Positions 37,325 through 45,991 of a stretch of 64,000 nt of DNA are shown here, piece by piece. The DNA is taken from assembly GCF_003285545.1 (NCBI RefSeq), contig NZ_QLNV01000004.1, positions 1-64,000 on the forward strand. The letters run 5' to 3'. The translations under genes were made by a program, and so were the position numbers. The notes under the pieces were generated by a model that had not been told where the DNA came from, did no database searches, and saw only the letters and a program-made list of their open reading frames with translations. The first letter of the stretch is position 1. The number at the start of each line of letters is the position of its first letter. Source of the DNA: Sinomicrobium soli (lineage in GTDB: Bacteria > Bacteroidota > Bacteroidia > Flavobacteriales > Flavobacteriaceae).

Positions 37325-38743
37325 ATGACAAGTTCATTTAAAACAATAGCACTCCTGGGGATCTGCTCCCTGTTCTTTTTGTCATGTGAATCACTGCTGG
37401 AGACAGACCCCATGCTTTCCATAGATTCCGAGACGGCCCTGAGTTCTGTAGAGTCTATAGAGGCTGCTACGGTAGGCTGTTATTCCCAGTTGAGAAATAC
37501 TGATCTTTACGGAAGGGAATATATTGTATATCCGGAGCTTATGGGTAATACGGCTGCCCATTCGGGAAGGAGGACCAACAACCAGGATGTGGCCAATAAT
37601 GTCAGGGGTGTTCATATGGGAGGATGGCGATGGGCTTACGAGGCCATTACTTCGGCCAATGAGATCCTGGAAGCACTCGAAGGCTTTGAGGCCAGTCAGG
37701 AGTGGAAAGACGGGATTGCCGGACAGCTCCATTTTCTTAGGGCTTTGTATTATCACAACCTGTCGCGGGTATACGGGTACGACCCTACGGCCATAGGGTC
37801 ATCCGACAAGGGCACGGTACCACTGATCCTGACCAGTATCAAGACTTACGGAGATATCAAGCCCACGGAAAGGGCGCCCATTGAGGTCATGTATGCACAA
37901 TTGTATGCCGACCTGGAAAAAGCCTATGAGTTACTTGCCGGAACTCCTGCAAGTACAGGGCCCCATTTTGCTACGCAAGGGGCTGCTGCAGCCTTGTTTA
38001 CCAGGGTAGCACTGTATAACGGGGACTATGAAAAAGTGGTGGAATGGGCTGATAAGGCCATAACATCGGGAGTAGCCCGTTTTTCAACCCATGACAGTTA
38101 TGTCGCAGACTGGAGAGCAGAAACCCATCCGGAATCCCTCTTTGAAGTGGAGTTTAAAGTAGATCAGAATATAGGGATCACCAGTTCGATCAGGTCCGCC
38201 TTTACCACCAGGGTCAACGAAGAAGGAACCCAGGAGAACGGAAACGGGGATGCCACGGTCAGCGATGAACTATACACGTTGTATGAGGAGGAGGATGTGA
38301 GAAAACAGCTTATTATGAAAGGCCTGGGGAACGCGTCAGATGCCAATGAGATGACCAAGTTCTTTAGCAGGGGCGGTGCTCCCAACCTGGACAATGTGCC
38401 GGTAATACGGCTATCGGAAGTATACCTGAACAGGGCTGAGGCCCATGCGGGGCTCGGAGAGGAAGCAGAAGCCCTGGCGGATGTAAACCGGATCAGGGAA
38501 AGAGCAGGCCTGGATCCGGTATCCGGGCTTATCGAAGAAAACCTGCTTGATGAGATCTGGAAACAACGGAAACTGGAACTCGCCTTCGAAGGTCACAGTT
38601 TCTTTGAATATAAGAGGTTGGGCCAGGATATAGTAAAACCCAATGGTACGGTCTTCAGGTTTACGGATTACAGGATACTGGCGATGATCCCCTGGAGAGA
38701 ATTTAATGCCAACAAAGCATTAAGTCAAAACAGGGGATATTAA
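37325..38743 (+). CDS. SusD/RagB-type outer-membrane lipoprotein
   Basis: A 472-residue lipoprotein (MTSSFKTIALLGICSLFFLSC, Cys21). The N-terminal SusD-like region has the typical LLETDPMLSIDSETALSSVESIEAATVGCYSQL. TPR-like helices carry QLHFLRALYYHNLSRVYG, and the C-terminal RagB region contains RLSEVYLNRAEAHAGLGEEAEALADVNRIRERAGLD and FEGHSFFEYKRLGQD. It caps SusC and binds substrate at the cell surface. It starts 25 bases after SusC. Confidence 0.94.
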   Translation: MTSSFKTIALLGICSLFFLSCESLLETDPMLSIDSETALSSVESIEAATVGCYSQLRNTDLYGREYIVYPELMGNTAAHSGRRTNNQDVANNVRGVHMGGWRWAYEAITSANEILEALEGFEASQEWKDGIAGQLHFLRALYYHNLSRVYGYDPTAIGSSDKGTVPLILTSIKTYGDIKPTERAPIEVMYAQLYADLEKAYELLAGTPASTGPHFATQGAAAALFTRVALYNGDYEKVVEWADKAITSGVARFSTHDSYVADWRAETHPESLFEVEFKVDQNIGITSSIRSAFTTRVNEEGTQENGNGDATVSDELYTLYEEEDVRKQLIMKGLGNASDANEMTKFFSRGGAPNLDNVPVIRLSEVYLNRAEAHAGLGEEAEALADVNRIRERAGLDPVSGLIEENLLDEIWKQRKLELAFEGHSFFEYKRLGQDIVKPNGTVFRFTDYRILAMIPWREFNANKALSQNRGY

Positions 38744-38769
38744 AAAGGGGCAGAACTAAAAAACACACG

Positions 38770-40332
38770 ATGAAAAAACTTTCTATAATACTGCTGTACT
38801 GTTTGTGCATAACAACTTTTTCCGGTTGTTTCAAAGACTATGAAGAGCGTTACCTGTTTACCGAGAACAGGGTGGAATTTGAAGATGCTGTGGTCAATGA
38901 TAACTCCAGTGGCAAGACCTTCCCTATCCTGGGACCGGTAGCTTCCGGCGAAGGAACGGTAAGATACAGGGTAAACATGACCGGCGAACAGGCCGATGTA
39001 GACCGGACGGTTAATTTCAGGATTGTTGTCGAGGAGACCACGGCCAGGGAAGGAATAGATTACAGGCTTCCCCAGGAGAGGGTCATAACGATACCTGCCA
39101 ACGATAGTTTTGGCTGGCTGGAACTGGAGATCCTCCCCGACGGGGGCGGAAACCCGGTGGTGGTGTTTGAACTGGTGGAGACGGGAGATATCGGTGTGAT
39201 GGACAGGTATCACCAGATAGGAGTGCGGATAAGTTTTCCGTTTACGGCTCCCGATCCCGGAGAGGTTGAAGAACTGGATGGGATCCGGTATTTTAAAAAC
39301 ATAACCTTCGGAGCTAACAGCAATCAGAATGTCGGGTATTATATCGATCTGGAAACAGGTAATGCGTATACCGCATCCGGTGCGGACGACAACCAGGAAA
39401 AGATAGATTTTATCGTATTGCGTTCCGGTGCGGGGAGCGGCATTAACCTGTTGACACCGTCCAGCGGTTCAGTTACGGCCTGGGGTAGTTCCAGCCGTAT
39501 CCCGGAAGAATGGGATGTCCGTAATAACGGTTCAATTGCCCGTATTCAGAATGCTACCGGAAGCGAACAGGATTTGTTTGATCAGGCGACGTCCCGGGCA
39601 GAGCTGTGGGCGCTTTACGACGAGCTTTTATTGGGCATAACAGACAGGGTGGGGTACAGCGGCACCAATCACGGTCCGGCCTCAAGGGTGCGGGAAGTGA
39701 GCGCGGGAGACCTTCTCCTGTACAGGTTGCAGGAAGCGCACCGGAATGTCTTTGCCATTGTAAAGGTCGAAGAAGTTGTGGATGCGTCTACAGGACATAT
39801 AAGAGGCGAAATGAAGAGTGGTGAAGCTCCTGTTATAAGACAGTTGGGGCTTACAGGAGTGGGAGCCAGTACCGCTGATTATATCGATTTTTCAAGAGGG
39901 ATTATCCTGACCGAAGGAGAAGCGGAGCTCGAACCGGAAAATATAGATGTGGTCCATATGAGGGGAAGTAATAGTAAACACAACCTGATATCTGTTACCC
40001 ACGATGGCGGTCTAAGCGCATTTTCCTCGGCCTTGCAAACGCGTGTCGAGGGCTGGCCGGTGCGCAACAATACCACAATGGTCAACCTGGGGCAGGACCA
40101 GGTATATGCCGACCTGTATGAATCGCTGAACGAAGACGACCGCCAGGTCATGGAAGATGCCTTTGATATGGCATCTCAGCAGGGTGCACCGGAGGGGCGC
40201 CTGACCCAGATAGCCACGGGAGATATCATTATGCTGAATAATGAGGACAGAGGTATTATCGTAGCCATAAATGTCATAGCGGCCGATGACTCCGCGGGGA
40301 TGATCATCCGTTACAAGATGTCTGAAGAATAA
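38770..40332 (+). CDS. Surface lipoprotein: DUF4843-like domain plus two copies of an unknown module
   Basis: A 520-residue lipoprotein (lipobox FSGC, Cys20). Residues about 25-155 resemble the DUF4843 family often encoded after susD (VEFEDAVVNDNSSGKTFPILGPV, REGIDYRLP). Residues about 171-350 and 355-520 are two copies of the locus-specific module (key points KIDF 211-214, HGP 301-303, GDLLLY 313-318; then NIDV 391-394, TGDIIML 483-489). The second copy is closely related to the last module of the next gene. It occupies the position where surface glycan-binding proteins occur in polysaccharide loci, so a binding role is inferred. No catalytic motif is seen. Confidence 0.85.
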   Translation: MKKLSIILLYCLCITTFSGCFKDYEERYLFTENRVEFEDAVVNDNSSGKTFPILGPVASGEGTVRYRVNMTGEQADVDRTVNFRIVVEETTAREGIDYRLPQERVITIPANDSFGWLELEILPDGGGNPVVVFELVETGDIGVMDRYHQIGVRISFPFTAPDPGEVEELDGIRYFKNITFGANSNQNVGYYIDLETGNAYTASGADDNQEKIDFIVLRSGAGSGINLLTPSSGSVTAWGSSSRIPEEWDVRNNGSIARIQNATGSEQDLFDQATSRAELWALYDELLLGITDRVGYSGTNHGPASRVREVSAGDLLLYRLQEAHRNVFAIVKVEEVVDASTGHIRGEMKSGEAPVIRQLGLTGVGASTADYIDFSRGIILTEGEAELEPENIDVVHMRGSNSKHNLISVTHDGGLSAFSSALQTRVEGWPVRNNTTMVNLGQDQVYADLYESLNEDDRQVMEDAFDMASQQGAPEGRLTQIATGDIIMLNNEDRGIIVAINVIAADDSAGMIIRYKMSEE

Positions 40333-40385
40333 GGTTCCGGATGGATAATAACTGATGCAGGAAGACCAACTATAAAAACCAGAAA

Positions 40386-42146
40386 ATGAATACATATATA
40401 AGAAGACTCGCGTTTTTTTTCACAGCGATACTGCTTTTCCAGTCTTGCGACACGGACGGAGTATCCGGAGAGACCGGCGAATTTGATACCGGTGAAAACC
40501 TGCCCAAGATAGGCGTGGAGATCATCCGACCCGGGGCAGTTTCCGGAGACCGGTTGATGGATATCAGTTCCGGGGAGGTGTATACCATGAGTGAGGCCGG
40601 TGAATTCCCGGAAAAGATCGATTTTATCATGATGTGGGGAAGTTCCACCGGGCTGAATATTATAGCCCTTAGAGATATAGGCCGCCTGACCTCCTGGGGT
40701 TCGGGACAGACCATTAACGAGACTTTCCTGGTAAAGAACAGAACCACTTTTGTAAAAAAAGACGCCTCCGAAGCTACTGCACAGCTCTACCAGGAGATCT
40801 CCACCCCCGAACAGGTAAGGGAACTCTATAATAGCACGGTAATGGAGTTGGAAAATGATCCTGATAATGACGTCGAGACGCACGGGCCTTCCTTGTCGCT
40901 CAAGCAGTTGAATGCCGGAGACCTGATCCTGGCAAAAACCGAAAAAGGGGTTTATGCAGCCATAAAGGTAGAGTCGATCACGGACGGGAATTCGGGGAGG
41001 GCAGCGCTCTCTCTCAGGCTGGATAACAGGGAAGCAGTGGAGGTCCCGCCGGTTGCATCGGAGGAACGTATGGATATGTACGAGGTGGAACTCACCCGTC
41101 CGAGTTATTTTGACGGGCAGCGCTTTCTCGATTTTTCAACCGGGGCGACCTATGAATTCGGAGGGACAGATCACCTCATGGAAAGTGATGCCTATCTGCA
41201 CCAGGAAAAGATAGACCTGTTCTTCTTTAATAGCGGTAGTTCCGGATTCAACCTCTTCAGCCCGGATGAAGGCAGCATTTCCGGATGGGGTACAGGACAG
41301 GATGTTATCACCGACTGGATGGTGAGAAACAAAAGTGAGTTTATAAGGCTGGACGCCTCGGCAAAAGCAGATTCCATATTCCTGTATGCCTATCAGAACG
41401 GTCATATACGCGAGGCTTACAACAATGCGCTTGAAGAGGTAGCCCAACAGGAAGGCTATGATGAAGGCCGGCATGGCCCGGGCTCACGGATCAGGGAATT
41501 CACGGCTCCGGGCGACCTGATCTTCTTCAGGTCGGAGAGCAAGCAGATCTATGCCATAGCTCAGGTCACGGCCATTACTACGGGCGGCAGTGGTTCCCTT
41601 ACCCTCAACGTTAAAGTGGATAACTCGGGGAAGGTCAATGTTCCTCCTCCTCCGGTAAGAGAACTTACACTTACAGGGGTAGGGGCATCTACTTCAGACT
41701 ATATCGATTTCTCGCAGGTAAGGGTGCTTTCTATAGATGAAGCCGAAGCAGAACCACAAAACATCGATCTTGCCCACCTGCGGGGAACTACTTCCAATCA
41801 TAATTTTCTCTCCATTACGAGTTCCGGTTTCGGGGCGTGGACAGCTTCTCTCAGGGAGCAGATCGAAGCGTGGCCGGTACGTAACCACACCGGGATCATC
41901 AACCTGGGATCGGATGCTGCTGCGGTCGATCTGTACGAATCGCTGGACGAAAACGATCGTCAGGCCATGGAAGAAGCCTTTAATACGGCAGGTGAACCTA
42001 TATCCGATGGCCGGCTGACACAGATTGGTACGGGAGATATCATTATGCTGAACTCCGCAGACAGGGGGATCATTGTAGCCATAAAGGTTGTGGAGGCCGA
42101 TAACAGTGGGGGTATGACGATCCGGTTTAAAGTATCTCAGGAGTAG
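40386..42146 (+). CDS. Surface lipoprotein with three tandem copies of the unknown module
   Basis: A 586-residue lipoprotein (FQSC, Cys21). It consists almost entirely of three modules: about 41-214 (KIDF 77-80, HGP 166-168), about 231-414 (KIDL 275-278, HGPGSRIRE 363-371, GDLIFF 376-381), and about 424-586 (NIDL 459-462, TGDIIML 549-555). The third is most like the second module of the preceding protein (GVGAST.DYIDFS, AWPVRN/GWPVRN, DLYESL, DGRLTQI/EGRLTQI, DRGIIVAI). Short proline or polar linkers separate the modules. The function is unknown. A multivalent surface binding protein is the simplest reading. Confidence 0.85.
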   Translation: MNTYIRRLAFFFTAILLFQSCDTDGVSGETGEFDTGENLPKIGVEIIRPGAVSGDRLMDISSGEVYTMSEAGEFPEKIDFIMMWGSSTGLNIIALRDIGRLTSWGSGQTINETFLVKNRTTFVKKDASEATAQLYQEISTPEQVRELYNSTVMELENDPDNDVETHGPSLSLKQLNAGDLILAKTEKGVYAAIKVESITDGNSGRAALSLRLDNREAVEVPPVASEERMDMYEVELTRPSYFDGQRFLDFSTGATYEFGGTDHLMESDAYLHQEKIDLFFFNSGSSGFNLFSPDEGSISGWGTGQDVITDWMVRNKSEFIRLDASAKADSIFLYAYQNGHIREAYNNALEEVAQQEGYDEGRHGPGSRIREFTAPGDLIFFRSESKQIYAIAQVTAITTGGSGSLTLNVKVDNSGKVNVPPPPVRELTLTGVGASTSDYIDFSQVRVLSIDEAEAEPQNIDLAHLRGTTSNHNFLSITSSGFGAWTASLREQIEAWPVRNHTGIINLGSDAAAVDLYESLDENDRQAMEEAFNTAGEPISDGRLTQIGTGDIIMLNSADRGIIVAIKVVEADNSGGMTIRFKVSQE

Positions 42147-42268
42147 CCTTGATGTCCCGGGCAGGGATGTTCGTATGCGAAATGATAAGAAATGGGACTT
42201 GTCCTCATTTTTTAGCTCGTGGAAAAAGTCGGAATGAGTTGCGGAATGTATAAGTTAAGATAAAGATT

Positions 42269-42916
42269 ATGAGACTTTTAAATAACAATAAGACAATTGC
42301 CCTGAAAGTAATTACAGGGATAGCCATATACTGTGCATTCGCCATATCGAACGGATATGGCCAGAAGGTAGTAAAAGAAACAATAGTAATGGGAGCCCAG
42401 GGTACCAGTGCTGCCGAAGGTGGTTTTCTGGATTTGCAGCAGTTGAAATTATACGATGTTAATATGGCCACCCTGAACCAGGGCGGCATAGACCTGGCAT
42501 ATACGTATGGAAAGAATACCGGGATCAATTTTATGAGCCCTTCAAGTACAGCGTTTAAATCTTTTGGCCAGCGCTACAGGGAAATCGTATTTGAAAAATG
42601 GAATGACAAAAATAAAGGTACACTCATAGCCATTGAGGGGGGGAATAAGGAGATGCGAAAAGCCTACCGGAAAGTTAAAAGCCGGGACGACCTGATAGAA
42701 CTCTATAAGAAGGCCGCCGGAGAAGTAGTGATGCGGGAAGGTTACAACAGGCTTCGTCATGGCCCCGGGGCGCGTATTACCAGGCTCAAGATAGGCGATC
42801 TGGTGGTTTTCCGGTCTGTAGACAGGGATATTTATGCCATAGGGCAGATCGTGAACCATGAAGACGGCTATAGCGGATCGGTCACGGTCGACTGGAAAGC
42901 GGCGGCGGGCAATTGA
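42269..42916 (+). CDS. Exported single-module protein (unknown module)
   Basis: A 215-residue protein with a signal peptide (ALKVITGIAIYCAFAISNGYG, cleavage near 31) and one module (about 36-212). Key residues are IDLAYTYGKNTGINF at 74-88, SFGQRYRE at 98-105, YNRLRHGPGARI at 159-170, GDLVVF 176-181 and IYAIGQI 188-194. It has no lipobox, so it is probably periplasmic or released. It most resembles the modules at 52564-54336 and 54396-55025. No catalytic motif is seen. Confidence 0.82.
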   Translation: MRLLNNNKTIALKVITGIAIYCAFAISNGYGQKVVKETIVMGAQGTSAAEGGFLDLQQLKLYDVNMATLNQGGIDLAYTYGKNTGINFMSPSSTAFKSFGQRYREIVFEKWNDKNKGTLIAIEGGNKEMRKAYRKVKSRDDLIELYKKAAGEVVMREGYNRLRHGPGARITRLKIGDLVVFRSVDRDIYAIGQIVNHEDGYSGSVTVDWKAAAGN

Positions 42917-43021
42917 GCGAGGGAGTAAGGGATACCGATGCCAGCCTGGATAATTCCGGGGTGCCTCTGCCGGAGCGTATATGGAATATATAAATAAGTT
43001 ATCATTGTAAATGGACGAAGT

Positions 43022-43951
43022 ATGGGAATCAGAAGAATATATATCATAATTTTTTTCGGAATATTAGGCCTGTATGGTTGTAATAACGACGATAATACCA
43101 CCGGTCCTGACGAGGGATTGCCCGACTGGAAGTTGGGAGATGTGTTTTACGACGAAAATGAATGGATTGAATGTATCGTGGGCGACATGCCCCTGGTGAT
43201 CAGTGTTCCGCATGGCGGAGACCTGAAACCCGAAGAGGTACCGGACCGGGTGTGCGATGGCATTACAACGGTACGCGATACCGGGACCATGGAACTGGCC
43301 GAGGCCATCCGGAAAGAAATGCAGGAAAAATACGGAAAGACACCGTATATCATTATCAGTCATATCGCCCGTACCAAGATCGACCTCAACAGGGAGATAG
43401 AGGAAGCGACCTGTAATAACGAAGAAGTCATACAGACCTGGCACGATTTTCACGACTTTGTGGAGACCTCGCTGCAGTTATCGGTAAAAAACCACGGGAA
43501 GACACTTTATATAGACCTGCATTCCCACGGGCACACTATTCAGCGGCTGGAACTGGGATTTGGCCTGACAGCAAACAGGCTGGGCAAGGTTTATACCGGG
43601 CATGAGCTGCAGGATATTGCAGAAGAATCCAGTGTGAATAACCTTTTAAAAGACAATGAGAACTACACCGTCCGGGACGTCCTGATAGGCGACAAAGCCT
43701 TTGGTACCCTGATGACCGACAGGGGGCTGCCTTCGGTGCCCAGCAAACAGGACCCGTATCCCATGACCAATGAGACCTATTTTAACGGAGGCTTCAATAC
43801 AAGGCTCTATACCTCGGTAGATTTTCCGGATATCTCGGGATGGCAGATAGAAACCAATACGGAGGCTCGTAACTCCCGGGAAAGAAGGGCAAAATTTGCC
43901 GGGGCCTTTTGCGAATCCTATTTTGAGTTTATCGGGACCTTCTACCCGTAA
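43022..43951 (+). CDS. N-formylglutamate amidohydrolase-like lipoprotein
   Basis: A 309-residue lipoprotein (LYGC, Cys20) with an N-formylglutamate-amidohydrolase (PF05013-like) catalytic domain. Likely zinc and active-site motifs are SVPHGG (61-66), KIDLNRE (119-125) and YIDLHSHGH (163-171). Family members hydrolyse amide bonds of acylated glutamate, and the fold is related to zinc carboxypeptidases and succinylglutamate desuccinylases. Here it is outside the cytoplasm, so it is unlikely to act in histidine breakdown. Two more copies are at 45992 and 55066. An acyl- or gamma-glutamyl amide substrate is inferred from the locus. Confidence 0.82.
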   Translation: MGIRRIYIIIFFGILGLYGCNNDDNTTGPDEGLPDWKLGDVFYDENEWIECIVGDMPLVISVPHGGDLKPEEVPDRVCDGITTVRDTGTMELAEAIRKEMQEKYGKTPYIIISHIARTKIDLNREIEEATCNNEEVIQTWHDFHDFVETSLQLSVKNHGKTLYIDLHSHGHTIQRLELGFGLTANRLGKVYTGHELQDIAEESSVNNLLKDNENYTVRDVLIGDKAFGTLMTDRGLPSVPSKQDPYPMTNETYFNGGFNTRLYTSVDFPDISGWQIETNTEARNSRERRAKFAGAFCESYFEFIGTFYP

Positions 43952-44101
43952 TTCAGGTATTGGTATACCCCATAAAATATTATTGGTGTGCAGTATGGAG
44001 TAAAATTGTCAGTTACTTTACATCTGTTAACCTGTGCGGACTCCATGGGCAAATAGGAGGTTCTGAGCGTGGTGACCATCACAATATACGGTGGAAAAGC
44101 G

Positions 44102-44115
44102 CCCCGGTCCCGGGG
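44102..44115. other. GC-rich hairpin in the ggt leader
   Basis: CCCCG-GTCC-CGGGG forms a 5-bp GC stem with a tetraloop, 43 bases before the ggt start, inside the longest gap (206 bases) of the operon. There is no T-run. It may protect or pause the transcript between the binding-protein and enzyme halves. Confidence 0.3.
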
Positions 44116-44157
44116 TTGTAAACAGGAAAAGAGTTCAGATTAAATAAGTATAACCCG

Positions 44158-45900
44158 ATGTTTATAAATAGATTAACCCGACCTAAATTGATTCTTGTGA
44201 AAAAAATACTGTTTCTCGTATCTATACTTTGTTTACTGTATTCCTGTAAGGAAGATTCCCGGGCTACGGCACCTTTTGATTCGTATTCCGTTGCCAAAAA
44301 AATCCGGGTAGATAAGGGTGCCGTGGTGAGTGCCCATCCACTGGCCAGTGAGGTGGGCAGGGATATCCTGATGCAGGGCGGAAATGCGGTTGATGCCGCC
44401 ATTGCCGTTCAGTATGCCCTGGCCGTGGTATACCCCAATGCCGGAAACCTGGGAGGAGGGGGTTTTATGGTTTTCCATACCGGGGAAGGAGAGAGCTATA
44501 GTATTGATTTCAGGGAAAAGGCCCCTTTACGGGCCCATAAAGATATGTACCTCGATTCCTTAGGCGATGCCGTACCCGAATGGAGCAGGAACGGCCATCT
44601 GGCTTCGGGGGTTCCGGGGACGGTAGCCGGTACTTTCCTGGCACATCGCAAATTCGGAAAGCTACCGATGGATCAGCTGATCCGGCCGGCGATTGCCCTG
44701 GCAGAACGCGGGTTTGCCATTACGGAACGGGAGGCCGGCGGGCTTAATAATTATGCAGAAGATTTCAGGAAATACAATACCAGGGGCAGTGCCTTTGTAA
44801 AGGAAAAAGCATGGAAAGCCGGGGATGTCCTGGTGCAAAAAGACCTCGCAGAAACCCTGAAACGCATTGCCGTACAGGGCCAGGCCGGATTTTATGAAGG
44901 AAAAACCGCTGAGTTGATCGAAGAGGAAATGAAAAGGGGAGGGGGGATCATGACTGCCGAAGACCTCAAACAATACGAAGCCAGGGAGCGGGAACCGGTA
45001 ACCTTTAAATATAAAGACTATACCATCATATCGATGGGGCTTCCTTCCAGTGGAGGGATCATGATGCAGCAGATGCTGGGCATGCTGGAACCTTATCCCA
45101 TCAGTGAGTACGGGTTCCATAGCCCCGCTGCGATACAGCTGATGACCGAAATTGAAAGACGGGCGTTTGCCGATCGTACGGAATATATGGGAGACCCCGA
45201 CTTTGTTGAGGTTCCCGTAGCAGAACTGGTTGAAAAATCGTATCTGGAATCCAGAATGGCTGATTTTACCCCCGGGGTACCTACCCCCAGCGCGGAGGTC
45301 AGCGCCGGGTTGATGGTTAAGGAAAAAGAAGAGACTACGCATTTGTCTGTGATAGATGAAGAAGGCAATGCAGTGTCCCTGACCACGACCATCAACGGGG
45401 CTTACGGAAGCAGGGTCGTAGTAGGCGGTGCGGGGTTTATACTGAACAACGAGATGGACGATTTCAGCGCCAAGCCCGGGGCGCCCAATAAATTCGGTTT
45501 GCTGGGTACAGAGGCCAATTCCATTCAGCCCTCCAAACGGATGCTGAGCGCTATGACACCCACCGTTGTTTTGAAAAATGACAAACCCTACCTGGTGTTG
45601 GGAACACCGGGAGGGTCCACCATCATCACTTCGGTATTTCAGACCCTGGTCAATATCCTGGAGTTCGACCTGCCTGCCCAAAAGGCAGTCAATGCCCCGA
45701 AGTTTCACCACCAGTGGCAGCCGGATCTTATTTATGTGGAAAAGGAATTTCCACAGGCCGCTATAGACACCCTGGAAGCTATGGGATATGTTGTTGAGGA
45801 ACGAAGGGCCATAGGCCGTACCGAAGTGATAAAAATCATCGAACAGGGGATAGAGGCCGTAGGCGACCGCAGGGGTGATGACAGTGCGGCGGGATACTGA
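44158..45900 (+). CDS. ggt: Gamma-glutamyltransferase, lipoprotein
   Basis: A 580-residue enzyme precursor with lipoprotein signal (VKKILFLVSILCLLYSC, Cys30). The autoprocessing site and nucleophile are Thr393 in ETTHLSVIDEEGNAVSLT, aligned with Thr391 of E. coli GGT. AHPLASEVGRDILMQGGNAVDAAIA and NLGGGGFMV mark the large subunit, and SAMTPTVVLKNDKPYLVLGTPGGSTIITSVFQ the small one. It cleaves gamma-glutamyl bonds in glutathione, gamma-glutamyl peptides or poly-gamma-glutamate by transfer or hydrolysis. It is the clearest pointer to gamma-linked glutamate as the locus substrate. A GTG at about 44197 is an alternative start. Confidence 0.93.
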   Translation: MFINRLTRPKLILVKKILFLVSILCLLYSCKEDSRATAPFDSYSVAKKIRVDKGAVVSAHPLASEVGRDILMQGGNAVDAAIAVQYALAVVYPNAGNLGGGGFMVFHTGEGESYSIDFREKAPLRAHKDMYLDSLGDAVPEWSRNGHLASGVPGTVAGTFLAHRKFGKLPMDQLIRPAIALAERGFAITEREAGGLNNYAEDFRKYNTRGSAFVKEKAWKAGDVLVQKDLAETLKRIAVQGQAGFYEGKTAELIEEEMKRGGGIMTAEDLKQYEAREREPVTFKYKDYTIISMGLPSSGGIMMQQMLGMLEPYPISEYGFHSPAAIQLMTEIERRAFADRTEYMGDPDFVEVPVAELVEKSYLESRMADFTPGVPTPSAEVSAGLMVKEKEETTHLSVIDEEGNAVSLTTTINGAYGSRVVVGGAGFILNNEMDDFSAKPGAPNKFGLLGTEANSIQPSKRMLSAMTPTVVLKNDKPYLVLGTPGGSTIITSVFQTLVNILEFDLPAQKAVNAPKFHHQWQPDLIYVEKEFPQAAIDTLEAMGYVVEERRAIGRTEVIKIIEQGIEAVGDRRGDDSAAGY

Positions 45901-45991
45901 GAAGGCTGTTCCGGAAGGGGATCTGGGACCAGCCCGGAGCCGGTCCGGAAATCTGATTTTTGAAATATAGACATCATTTTCAATAAAAGCC

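Noticed and set aside
33859-42146. A polysaccharide utilisation locus for a glycan
   Set aside because: SusC and SusD suggest it, but none of the following genes encodes a recognisable glycoside hydrolase, lyase, esterase of the carbohydrate type or sulfatase; all are amide- or amino-acid-active.
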